Shown here: positions 16,028-23,043 of the stretch, in pieces | How positions within the stretch are numbered: the first letter of the stretch is position 1 | Layout of the letters: each line of letters opens with the position of its first letter | NCBI RefSeq assembly: GCF_007714205.1 | Contig: NZ_VMQU01000031.1 | Location: 1 to 46,013 of the forward strand | Reading direction: 5' to 3' | Length of the DNA: 46,013 bases | Source: Mycobacterium helveticum | GTDB taxonomy: Bacteria > Actinomycetota > Actinomycetes > Mycobacteriales > Mycobacteriaceae | The notes under the pieces: model-generated | The model's database searches: none | Told to the model about the DNA's origin: nothing | The model's input: the letters and a program-made list of their open reading frames with translations, nothing else | Made by a program: the position numbers and the translations under genes

Positions 16028-16406
16028 CGTCGCGCCCGATCGCCGGTTTGCCGGGCCGCAGCTGCCGATGCAGCAGAGAAAGACCCTCCTCGAGGTCGAG
16101 GGCGGTGGTCATGTCGTCGAACGCCAGCCCCAGCTGGACCATCGCGAAGGCCACCTCGGGCTGCAGGCCCACGATCACGGTGTCGGCGCCGCGCAGCCGG
16201 GTCATCAAGGCGATGGTCTGCAGCGACCGGGCCGCGAACGAGTCCATCACGTCGATGGCGGTGACGTCGACGATGATGCCCTGCGCGCGGTACCGGCTGA
16301 CCTGCTCCATCAGGTCGTGGCGCAGACGTTCGGTGTCGGAGTCGGACAGCGCCGCCTGCACCGTGGCGATGAGAATCGCCCCCTGTTTCAGGATCGGTAC
16401 CGGCAT
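16017..16406 (-). CDS. rsbS: RsbS-like stressosome STAS protein
   Basis: 129-aa single STAS domain protein. The phosphoacceptor is probably Ser56 in AIDVMDSFAARSL, matching the Ser of B. subtilis RsbS. It starts 22 nt after the rsbR stop and overlaps rsbT by 11 nt. RsbS forms the core of the stressosome with RsbR and sequesters RsbT. It differs from RsbV-type antagonists in its partner RsbR and RsbT genes. Confidence 0.88.
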   Translation of the reverse strand: MPVPILKQGAILIATVQAALSDSDTERLRHDLMEQVSRYRAQGIIVDVTAIDVMDSFAARSLQTIALMTRLRGADTVIVGLQPEVAFAMVQLGLAFDDMTTALDLEEGLSLLHRQLRPGKPAIGRDGGG

Positions 16407-16428
16407 GGGCCCCTCGCGCCGGCCGGGC

Positions 16429-17331
16429 TCACCCGGCCTGCTCCCCGGCGCGGGTGACTTCGTAGCCGAGGAGCCGTTCGGCCTCCTCGATGCCGCCCTG
16501 CAGGTCGCCGACGGCGTTCATCTTCGACAGGTCCAGCCCGATCGTCACCAGCGTCAGCGCGATCTCCGAGGACAGCCCGGTGATGATCACGCTCGCCCCC
16601 ATCAGGCCGGACGCGTCGACGGTCTGCACCAGGTGGTTGGCCACCGTCGAGTCGATGGTGGGCACACCGGTGATGTCGATGACCACCACCTTGGCGCGGT
16701 TGGCGCGGATGGCTCGCAGCAGTTGCTCGGTGACCTGGCGGGCACGCTGGCTGTCCAGCACCCCGATGATCGGCAGGATCAGCAGCTGTTCGCGAACCTG
16801 CAGCACCGGCGTGGAAAGCTCGCGGATCGCCTCCTGCTGCTGGCGGATGATGCGCTCGCGTTCCTGCACGAAGCTGACGGCCACGGTGTTGGCGATGCGG
16901 TTGGCCGCCGGCTCGTAGGCGTCGAGCACCCGGTTGAGCATCTCGAAGTTGCTTTGGTACTTCTTGAACAGGGAGCGGGCCAGCACGTCGCGCAGCAACA
17001 GGACGATGCCGATGACCTCGTCGGTCTCCACGCCCCGCGGGATGATGCGTTCGGACAGGTCGCGCGCGTAGGCCTGCAGCGCCTCGACGCTGCCGGTCTC
17101 GAGCACCTCGACGTAGTTGTCGTAGACGGCGGTCGCTTCGCCGAACAGCTCGTCCGGTGTCATCGCGGTGAGCAGTTCCGCCTCGGTGATCCTGCGGGCC
17201 CACTCCTCGCGCAGAATGGTGCGGTTCTGGCGCAGGTGCTGGACCAGTTGCGGCAGCAGGCCGTCGCTGGAGATGCTCACCGGCGGGGCGGTGGTGGCGG
17301 GGCCGGGAACAACCGATGGAGATTCTGACAT
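16429..17331 (-). CDS. rsbR: RsbR-like stressosome sensor/scaffold
   Basis: 300 aa. N-terminal helical sensory domain (about 25-165, RsbRD/non-haem-globin type), a linker helix (SFVQERERIIRQQQEAIRELSTP) and a C-terminal STAS domain (about 175-290). Candidate phosphoacceptors are Thr174 in ELSTPV and Ser228/Thr229 in PTIDSTVANHL, which correspond to the two Thr sites of Bacillus RsbR (inference). A strong AGGAGG lies 4 nt before ATG 17331, so this is the first gene of the operon. It is divergent from the RsbV-like gene, sharing an upstream region of about 140 nt where both promoters should lie. Confidence 0.9.
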   Translation of the reverse strand: MSESPSVVPGPATTAPPVSISSDGLLPQLVQHLRQNRTILREEWARRITEAELLTAMTPDELFGEATAVYDNYVEVLETGSVEALQAYARDLSERIIPRGVETDEVIGIVLLLRDVLARSLFKKYQSNFEMLNRVLDAYEPAANRIANTVAVSFVQERERIIRQQQEAIRELSTPVLQVREQLLILPIIGVLDSQRARQVTEQLLRAIRANRAKVVVIDITGVPTIDSTVANHLVQTVDASGLMGASVIITGLSSEIALTLVTIGLDLSKMNAVGDLQGGIEEAERLLGYEVTRAGEQAG

Positions 17332-17472
17332 CTTTCCTCCTGATGCCCTCCCAGTGCCGCACGCCGCGGTGCGAGCATCCTCGTGCGAGACTAGCGTGGA
17401 TTGCTGCGGGGCAGGCGCTGAGGGCGCCTTCTTCTCGCTGTTCGCGCGGGGGGTTACGCTTGCACCACAGTT

Positions 17473-17865
17473 ATGGCCCGGGACGAAGGATCGCCATTGT
17501 CAGCTCCTGATTCGATTACCACGATGGTTGCGGACCATGATGGGGTGTCCGTGGTCAGTGTGAGCGGCGAGGTCGATCTGGTCACCGCTCCGGCCCTGGA
17601 ACGAGCCATCGGCGCGGTGGTTGCCGGGGGTCCGACGGCGCTCGTCATCGATCTTTCCGCGGTGGAGTTCCTCGGTTCGGTGGGGCTGAAGATTCTCGCC
17701 GCGACCTACGAGAAGCTCGGCAAGTCCGCCGACTTCGGTGTGGTCGCGCGCGGCCCGGCAACCCGGCGGCCGATCCATCTGACCGGTCTGGACAAGACGT
17801 TCCCCCTGTATCCCACGCTGGATGACGCGTTGACCGCGGTGCGGGACGGCAAGCTCAACCCCTGA
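17473..17865 (+). CDS. RsbV-like anti-sigma factor antagonist (STAS domain)
   Basis: 130-aa STAS protein with VSVSGEVDLVTAPALE and DLSAVEFLGSVGL; Ser69 is the likely phosphorylated residue. Proteins of this type bind and inhibit RsbW-type anti-sigma kinases when unphosphorylated. It is divergent from rsbR, and the kinase and phosphatase domains of the protein at 12746 are natural partners. Start ATG 17473; a TTG 24 nt downstream is a weaker choice. No sigma factor gene is in the window, so the final target lies elsewhere. Confidence 0.85.
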   Translation: MARDEGSPLSAPDSITTMVADHDGVSVVSVSGEVDLVTAPALERAIGAVVAGGPTALVIDLSAVEFLGSVGLKILAATYEKLGKSADFGVVARGPATRRPIHLTGLDKTFPLYPTLDDALTAVRDGKLNP

Positions 17866-17943
17866 AACGGCGGCGTTTGGACGGCCGCGTGTGCGGTTAT
17901 CCGCCGTGGCAGGGGGCCGGAACGTTGGAAGGGCCCGGAGACC

Positions 17944-18264
17944 ATGAAGATCCGCCGTCTCGCCACGTACGGTCCGCCGGTCGGCGCCGTGACATGCTGC
18001 CTGCTCGCAGGTGTGGTCTGCGCCCCGTCGGCGGCAGCCGCACCGCGGGTGACCACCGCCTACCTGCGGCCACACGAGCAGGCCGCGGTCAGCCTGCGCG
18101 ACTATGTCCGGACGCACCCGCAGCAGTACAACGACCTGCGCGGCCCCATGGCGCCGGTCGCGGCGCGGAACTGCCGGCCGCCCTCGGCGACCCTCGGCCA
18201 GGGCCGCGACGCGGGTGGATTCGAGGTTGTCCAGCAGGTCCTGCGCGTCGGCGAAGACGGGTGA
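17944..18264 (+). CDS. Secreted hemophore-like protein, possibly with a foreign C-terminus
   Basis: 106 aa with a clear Sec signal peptide (MKIRRLATYG, hydrophobic stretch, APSAAAAPR cleavage region). A short helical segment (YLRPHEQAAVSLRDYVRTHPQQYNDL) resembles mycobacterial hemophore-related or haem-binding small secreted proteins. After about residue 75 the frame runs antisense through a HAD-phosphatase fragment (see 18190..18372), so the last 30 residues are probably not native. A GGAAGGGCCCGGAG stretch precedes ATG 17944. The family assignment is tentative. Confidence 0.5.
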   Translation: MKIRRLATYGPPVGAVTCCLLAGVVCAPSAAAAPRVTTAYLRPHEQAAVSLRDYVRTHPQQYNDLRGPMAPVAARNCRPPSATLGQGRDAGGFEVVQQVLRVGEDG

Positions 18265-18372
18265 GGCGCCGGCCTCTCGCAGCTCCGCGCGCGAGATGCC
18301 GCCACACAGCACGCCGACGCAGGGCAGGTTCGCCCCCGCCGCGGCGTTGGCATACCCATCGCAGGTTGACAC
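18190..18372 (-). pseudogene. HAD-family phosphatase C-terminal fragment
   Basis: On the minus strand, the translation LPCVGVLCGGISRAELREAG followed by ASPVFADAQDLLDNLEST matches the last part of HAD-type phosphatases (phosphoglycolate phosphatase-like), which end with a GVLTGG...EL..AGA signature and a final helix. The catalytic DxD N-terminus and the cap are absent, and no stop follows at the expected position. It overlaps the hemophore-like gene antisense. A relic of a rearrangement. Confidence 0.5.
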
Positions 18373-18388
18373 CGGCGACCGGGCAACC

Positions 18389-18419
18389 TGTTTGGCTCCC
18401 GCGGTGTTTGGCTCCCGCG
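18389..18419. repeat. 15-bp near-tandem duplication
   Basis: TGTTTGGCTCCCGCG at 18389-18403 is repeated at 18405-18419 (period 16). It lies in the 350-nt stretch between the hemophore-like gene and the DUF4193 gene, next to the HAD fragment. I see no other feature in 18420-18610. Confidence 0.9.
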
Positions 18420-18622
18420 CCGACGGGTGGACGCGGATCGGTGGCCCTGGCCCGGGTGTCGCACGGGCACCGCCGGCGCTGCCGCGTCGCGCCGCCGGAG
18501 GAGGGCATGCAGATTTTTCGAATTCACGGGTGTGACCGGTGGTCCAACGGGGTAATGCATGAGCCACGGGTGGTGAGTACAGGAAAGTGCGTCAACCCGC
18601 CAGCGACGAGAAGGGGATGGCC

Positions 18623-18925
18623 ATGGCGATCGCAAGCGATTACGACGCGCGTCGCGTCACAGACACCGAGAGTTCCGACATCGGCTCGCTCCGCGAGCTG
18701 GCAACCACCCTGCCGGAGAGGTCGACCGCCGTCGTCGACCAGGATCCCAACGATGTGCACTTCTTCGAGGTGCCGGGCGCGGACCTGTCCGCCGAGGAGT
18801 TGTCGATCACGGTGATCCCGCAGCAGGCCGACGAGTTCACCTGCTCCAGCTGCTTCCTGGTGCAGCACCGCAGCCGGTTGCGCAACTCCGGCCCGGGGGG
18901 TGCGATCTGCGCCGACTGCGTCTGA
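18623..18925 (+). CDS. DUF4193 family zinc-ribbon protein
   Basis: 100-aa actinobacterial DUF4193 protein. Acidic N-terminal half with PGADLSAEELSI, and a C-terminal zinc ribbon with FTCSSCFLVQHRSRL and ICADCV, that is Cys-x2-Cys ... Cys-x2-Cys. ATG 18623 is chosen because AAGGGG (18611-18616) is 6 nt upstream; ATG 18617 would overlap that site. The function of the family is unknown; homologues are widespread in mycobacteria and often near sigma and RNA-polymerase-related genes. Confidence 0.85.
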   Translation: MAIASDYDARRVTDTESSDIGSLRELATTLPERSTAVVDQDPNDVHFFEVPGADLSAEELSITVIPQQADEFTCSSCFLVQHRSRLRNSGPGGAICADCV

Positions 18926-18949
18926 CGGCATCGCCGTAGACTCGGGGCA

Positions 18950-19330
18950 ATGGACGGCATCCTGGTTTTCGACGGGCGGTGCGGCATGTGCACCCGGGCG
19001 GCCGGGCGGCTGGCCCGCCTCGACCGGACCGGCCGGCTCCAGATCGAACCGTTTCAGGCTCCGGGCATGGCCGAGCGCCTGGGCGTTCCCGGCGACCGGC
19101 CGCCCGAGTCGGCGTGGTGGCTGGACTCCTCGGGTGCCGTCTCCGCGGGGGCCCGGGCCATCAACTCGGCCCTGTCCGCGGCGCTCGGGACACCGATACC
19201 GTTGTGGGTCTACCGGATTCCGGGGATCGGCGCCGCGCAGGACGCCGCCTATCGCTGGATCGCCGCCCATCGCTACCGCTTCCGCGGGGTCACACCGCTG
19301 TGTGAGGCCGAACCGCAGCGCTGCGGGTAG
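18950..19330 (+). CDS. DCC-family thiol-disulfide oxidoreductase-like protein (DUF393)
   Basis: 126 aa. N-terminal LVFDGRCGMCTRAAGRL gives the Asp-x2-Cys-x2-Cys motif that defines the DCC/YuxK family, a thioredoxin-like fold. A Trp-rich middle (ESAWWLDSSGAV) and a C-terminal YRIPGIG...YRWIAAHRYRFRG are also typical. It follows the DUF4193 gene by 24 nt and may share its transcript. Activity is unproven in the family. Confidence 0.85.
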   Translation: MDGILVFDGRCGMCTRAAGRLARLDRTGRLQIEPFQAPGMAERLGVPGDRPPESAWWLDSSGAVSAGARAINSALSAALGTPIPLWVYRIPGIGAAQDAAYRWIAAHRYRFRGVTPLCEAEPQRCG

Positions 19331-19368
19331 GCCGGTGGGCAGCCGAAAACTCAGTCGTGCAACGCCTT

Positions 19369-19653
19369 TCATGCCCCGTCGGGTTGCGCGTGCGCCGCGT
19401 TCCGGCGGTTCTGCAAGGCCTCCCGCCTGGCCGCCGCGGCGCGCTTACGGATGGTTCGGGCCAGGTCGCGGTTTTGGCGGGCGCGGGTGATGGCATTGCC
19501 GAGTTCCATTGGTGCGACTGACGTTTCGACCGCGCGCTGGACGGCACGCACCCGATGGGACTTCTGTCGGCAGGCGTTGGAGCAATAGCGCGCGTCGCCG
19601 CGGGCGGGGAAGGTGGTCCTGCACTCCGCGCACTCTAACCGTGCAGCCGTCAC
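19369..19653 (-). CDS. Small zinc-finger-like basic protein
   Basis: 94 aa. N-terminal four-cysteine knuckle (LECAECRTTF ... ARYCSNACRQKSHR) followed by a strongly basic, helical, Arg/Ala-rich tail. The motif resembles zinc ribbons found in small nucleic-acid-binding proteins often encoded in actinobacterial accessory DNA. Starts at ATG 19653. Convergent with the DCC gene. Not recognised beyond that. Confidence 0.6.
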   Translation of the reverse strand: MTAARLECAECRTTFPARGDARYCSNACRQKSHRVRAVQRAVETSVAPMELGNAITRARQNRDLARTIRKRAAAARREALQNRRNAAHAQPDGA

Positions 19654-19827
19654 AACGGCATGTTACAGCTGTCCGTGGCAGTCGCGGGGTCTCGACGCGA
19701 AACCGGTTGTTTACAACGGCTGTCGAGGCAGGCCGGCACCCCGGTGATCTTGACGGACGCACCCGCCGACAGTCCACTGACGGCGAGATTTGAGACCGCC
19801 CCAGCGCACGGTCATGCGGTGAGGACG

Positions 19828-19844
19828 GTACCAATAGTTGGTAC
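19828..19844. promoter_or_regulatory. Perfect inverted repeat upstream of parD, probable operator
   Basis: GTACCAA-TAG-TTGGTAC: 7-nt arms with a 3-nt spacer, ending 9 nt before the parD GTG. ParD-type antitoxins autoregulate by binding palindromes here. Seen directly; binding inferred. Confidence 0.6.
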
Positions 19845-19853
19845 AGTGAGTTC

Positions 19854-20105
19854 GTGGGCAAGAACACCTCCTTCAGTCTCGACGAGCACTACAGCGCCTT
19901 CATCACCGGCGAGATTGCCGCGGGCCGCTATCGGTCGGCCAGTGACGTCATCCGCACCGCATTGCGGCTGCTTGAAGACCGCGAAACTCAGCTGCGGGCA
20001 TTGCGCGATGCCCTCGAGGCCGGCGAACGCAGCGGCAGTTCGACACCGTTCGACTTCGACGCCTTCCTCGATCGCAAGCGGGCTCAAGTACCGCATGGCC
20101 AGTGA
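19854..20105 (+). CDS. parD: ParD-like type II antitoxin
   Basis: 83 aa. N-terminal ribbon-helix-helix DNA-binding segment (TSFSLDEHYSAFITGEIAAGRYRS...SDVIRTALRLLEDRE) and a C-terminal toxin-binding tail (FDFDAFLDRKRAQ), as in ParD/CopG antitoxins. GTG start at 19854, close to an inverted repeat. The stop overlaps the toxin start (GTGA). It should repress its own operon and neutralise ParE. Confidence 0.9.
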   Translation: MGKNTSFSLDEHYSAFITGEIAAGRYRSASDVIRTALRLLEDRETQLRALRDALEAGERSGSSTPFDFDAFLDRKRAQVPHGQ

Positions 20106-20398
20106 AAGGCCGATACCTTCTCTCACCTGCCGCGCAAGCAGATCTGGAACAAATCTGGGACTACACCCACGACCGTTGGCGCGTTGACCAGGCCGAGGAC
20201 TACTTGCGCGAACTTCAACGCGCCGTCAACCGCATCGCGGCAAACCCGCGGATCGGTCGAGCCTGCGACGAGATCCGCCCCGGCTACCGCAAGCTTGCCG
20301 CCGGTTCACACACGCTGTTCTACCGGGTGACCGCCGAGGACGTCATCGACGTCGTGCGCATCCTGCACCAACGTATGGACGTTGACCACCACCTCTGA
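20102..20398 (+). CDS. parE: ParE-like type II toxin
   Basis: 98 aa, RelE/ParE superfamily: LSPAAQADLEQIWDYTHDRW, a central helix, RIGRACDEIRPGYRKLAAGSHTLFYRV and the C-terminal VDVVRILHQRMD. ParE toxins inhibit DNA gyrase. GTG start overlaps the parD stop, so synthesis is coupled to the antitoxin. Length is normal and the pair seems intact. Confidence 0.9.
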   Translation: MKGRYLLSPAAQADLEQIWDYTHDRWRVDQAEDYLRELQRAVNRIAANPRIGRACDEIRPGYRKLAAGSHTLFYRVTAEDVIDVVRILHQRMDVDHHL

Positions 20399-20453
20399 CC
20401 TTCTACGCAGGAGCTGAAGACGTCCCGATTGTCTAGTAATGAGAACACCACGA

Positions 20454-20477
20454 AGGCCCCCCAAGGCGCTGGGGCCT
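20454..20477 (+). terminator. Hairpin downstream of parDE
   Basis: AGGCCCC (20454-20460), a 10-nt loop and GGGGCCT (20471-20477) form a perfect 7-bp GC stem 55 nt after the parE stop. There is no T-tract, as is common in mycobacteria. The remaining DNA to 20724 holds no gene I can support and is less GC-rich than the surroundings. Confidence 0.4.
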
Positions 20478-20724
20478 GGCACTTCGGTAGTACGGTGGCG
20501 GGCGCCTCATCTAGCGACCACGGAAGGTCAGTGATCCCTTCTCCGACACCCCCGCTGAGTAACGGGCGGGGCATCTGTTTAAGCTCAACTGTCATCGCTG
20601 GTTACTACCGTGGCAGCGTGTGGCGTCATCGGTCGGATGGAGGCCAGACGATCCTTGGAGCATCCCCGGCAAGGGCCACGCCCGGGCGGTTGAGTTCCTC
20701 TCTAGGTTTGTGTAGGACCGCACC

Positions 20725-21408
20725 ATGATCGACCTGACGATGCCAATTCGGGAAAACGACGGCCGCTACACCTCTCGAAATACTTTCTACCCCGAGCCGC
20801 ATACGTTCGAGGAGCATGGCGTTCAATCCTCGACGTTCAAAATGTTTGCGCACTTTGGGACACACGTGGACGCGCCGCGTCACTTCATCCAAGGTGGCGA
20901 CACCATTGATGAGATACCGCCTCAGCGACTGATGGGCCGTGGAGCCGTCTTCGACCTCTCCGATTTTCGGAACTACCGCCCGATCGACGCTGACAACCTG
21001 GCTGAACGTGACCCCGGACTAGCGGCGAATGACATCGCGATCCTGCGCACCGACTGGACGGACCGCATGTGGGGAGCACCGGAGTTTTTGACCGCAGCAC
21101 CCTTCCTGACCGGCGATGGCGCGCGCTGGCTGGTTGACCATGGTGTTAAGGCGGTTGTCTATGACTTCCCCGAGGAAGAGATCGTCCGCAAGGACCCCTG
21201 GGACGGCAAGGACGCTGTTGTCCACCACACGATCTTGGGCAACGACATCTACAACATCGAATACGTTGTAAACCTTTACCGTATTGCGGAGCCGTTCGTA
21301 GGCCTTATAGCAACGCCGCTTCCTCTGGTCAACCTCGACGGCTCGCCGGCAAGAGTGCTCGCGTTCGAGGGTGGCGAGGCGATCTCATTCTTCGCATCGA
21401 TTTCGTAA
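20725..21408 (+). CDS. Cyclase-family metal-dependent hydrolase (kynurenine formamidase-like)
   Basis: 227 aa. The family signature HFGTHVDAPRHF (His-x-Gly-Thr-His-x-Asp-x-Pro-x-His) supplies the metal ligands, and DLTMPIRENDGRY opens the protein as usual. Related enzymes hydrolyse N-formylkynurenine or cyclic amides or lactones; the substrate here is unknown. Base composition and codon choice (many A/T-ending codons such as aat, att, gtt) differ from neighbours, which suggests horizontal acquisition. It stands alone between the parDE hairpin and a transposase remnant beside tRNA-Pro. Confidence 0.85.
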   Translation: MIDLTMPIRENDGRYTSRNTFYPEPHTFEEHGVQSSTFKMFAHFGTHVDAPRHFIQGGDTIDEIPPQRLMGRGAVFDLSDFRNYRPIDADNLAERDPGLAANDIAILRTDWTDRMWGAPEFLTAAPFLTGDGARWLVDHGVKAVVYDFPEEEIVRKDPWDGKDAVVHHTILGNDIYNIEYVVNLYRIAEPFVGLIATPLPLVNLDGSPARVLAFEGGEAISFFASIS

Positions 21409-21463
21409 TCCGTTGTGCCGACGTGGTCCTCACGGCGCAAGCCGCGATCGGACCCAATAAAGT

Positions 21464-21478
21464 GGCCCGGACCGGGCC
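21464..21478 (+). terminator. GC hairpin after the cyclase gene
   Basis: GGCCCGGACCGGGCC at 21464-21478 is a compact inverted repeat 55 nt after the cyclase stop, a possible terminator without T-run. Confidence 0.3.
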
Positions 21479-21520
21479 TGCTGAATCTGTCAACCTGAAT
21501 GAGGCACCGTTGCGCGGTAT

Positions 21521-21760
21521 TTACCGAGCGTCCTCCTCTGGTCGTCCGGGTCGGTTGATCCACGAGACTTCGGGGATCGTCGGCGGTTCGGGCGGTTTGC
21601 GGACGAACCGTTCCGGGTGTGCGGCGTAGGCGGCGTCGAGTACGTCGGCACGCTTGTCGCGGACTGCCTCGGCCAGGCCGTAGTGGACGTCAACGCCGGT
21701 ACACAAGCCGCCGGCGCTTCGGACGGATGCGCGAGCCAGTTCCTGATACCGGGCAGCACC
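21521..21760 (-). pseudogene. Transposase/integrase C-terminal remnant
   Basis: The minus-strand translation CTGVDVHYGLAEAVRDKRAD followed by AAYAAHPERFVRKPPEPPTIP and a terminal SWINRPGRPEE matches the tail of IS3/IS481-type integrase-core transposases as I remember them (the DVHYG...R..L..A...HPERF..R.P motif). The catalytic DDE core and the upstream helix-turn-helix part are missing, and no terminal inverted repeats are evident. A decayed insertion sequence next to tRNA-Pro. Confidence 0.55.
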
Positions 21761-21794
21761 GACCGTGTTGCTGCCGGTGGGAACCCTGTTTTCC

Positions 21795-21871
<77 letters not shown>

Positions 21872-22029
21872 TGTGAAGCCACGACAGCGTATCGCACCGG
21901 CCCGTCCGCTGGCCAAATGGCCTGCCGCGGAACCAACAGAGGCGCACGCCCGCAGAGACGAGCGTCCGGACTCGGCCAGCGCCGCGGCGGCGCCGGGAGC
22001 GGCTCGGACCGCGATCCGGGTCCGCTCGG

Positions 22030-22989
22030 TCAACGCATCGAGGCCGCGGGCAGGGAGCGCCCGACGTCGCTGGTCGCGTCCCGGCCTCCCATCGGGGCGG
22101 AGATCAGCGTCAGCAGGGTGGCTTCGGGCCTGCAGCAGAAGCGCACGGGCGCGAACGGGGAGGTCCCGATCCCCGCCGAGACGTGCAACTGCATGGTGGC
22201 ACCCCACCGGGACGGTCCCTTCGCGCGGGAGCGGTCCAGGCCGCAGTTGGTCACCAGCGCGCCGTAGAACGGCAGGCACAGCTGCCCGCCGTGGGTGTGG
22301 CCCGCCATGACCAACTGGTAGCCGTCGGCGGCGAAGCGGTCCAGCACCCGCGGCTCGGGGGAGTGCGTCAGACCGAGCCGCAGGTTGGCGGCGGGGCCGG
22401 CCGGGCCCGCGATCGTGTCGTAGCGGTCCCGGTCGATGTGCGGGTCGTCGACGCCCGCGGCGGCGACGTGCAGGCCGGCCACCTCGAACTCGCGCCGCGT
22501 GTGGGTGAGGTCGAGCCAGCCGCGCTCGGTGAACGCCGCCCGCAGGTCCTGCCAGGGCAGTGGCTCACCGCGGACCCGGTGCGACGGGTTCCCCAGGTAG
22601 TTCAGCGGGTTCTTCAGGCGCGGCCCGAAGTAGTCGTTGCTGCCGAAGACGAACACGCCCGGCCGCGACAGCAGGTCCCCCAGCGCCTGGACGACCGCGG
22701 GCACCGCCTTGGGGTGCGCCAGGTTGTCGCCGGTGTTGACCACCAGGTCGGGCTCCCAGCCGGACAGCTCGCGCAACCAGGCCTGCTTGCGGCGCTGGTT
22801 CGGCACCATGTGGAGGTCGCTGATGTGCAGCACCCGCAGCGGCGTGGAGCCCGGGCTCAACACGGGCATAGTGATCTCGCGCAGGACGAAGGCGTTGCGC
22901 TCGACGACCGCCGCGTAACCGATGCCGGCGACCGCCGAGCCGACCGCCGCGACGCCGGTGCGTATCAGGACGGGCAAAACGTCAGCCAT
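22030..22989 (-). CDS. Membrane-anchored metallophosphoesterase (Rv3683 homologue)
   Basis: 319-aa calcineurin-like phosphoesterase with an N-terminal hydrophobic anchor (about residues 5-28). Metal-site motifs in order: [25 protein letters not shown] and AGHTHGGQ. It resembles YkuE-type and Rv3683 enzymes. It is followed on the same strand by tRNA-Pro and preceded by ponA2 with 54 nt between. Substrate not known; a role at the envelope is suggested by the anchor and by the ponA2 neighbour. Confidence 0.88.
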   Translation of the reverse strand: MADVLPVLIRTGVAAVGSAVAGIGYAAVVERNAFVLREITMPVLSPGSTPLRVLHISDLHMVPNQRRKQAWLRELSGWEPDLVVNTGDNLAHPKAVPAVVQALGDLLSRPGVFVFGSNDYFGPRLKNPLNYLGNPSHRVRGEPLPWQDLRAAFTERGWLDLTHTRREFEVAGLHVAAAGVDDPHIDRDRYDTIAGPAGPAANLRLGLTHSPEPRVLDRFAADGYQLVMAGHTHGGQLCLPFYGALVTNCGLDRSRAKGPSRWGATMQLHVSAGIGTSPFAPVRFCCRPEATLLTLISAPMGGRDATSDVGRSLPAASMR

Positions 22990-23043
22990 GAAGGCAGCCT
23001 ACTGCCGCTCCCGGGACGGCAGCGCATTCCGGGGCCGCGGCGT

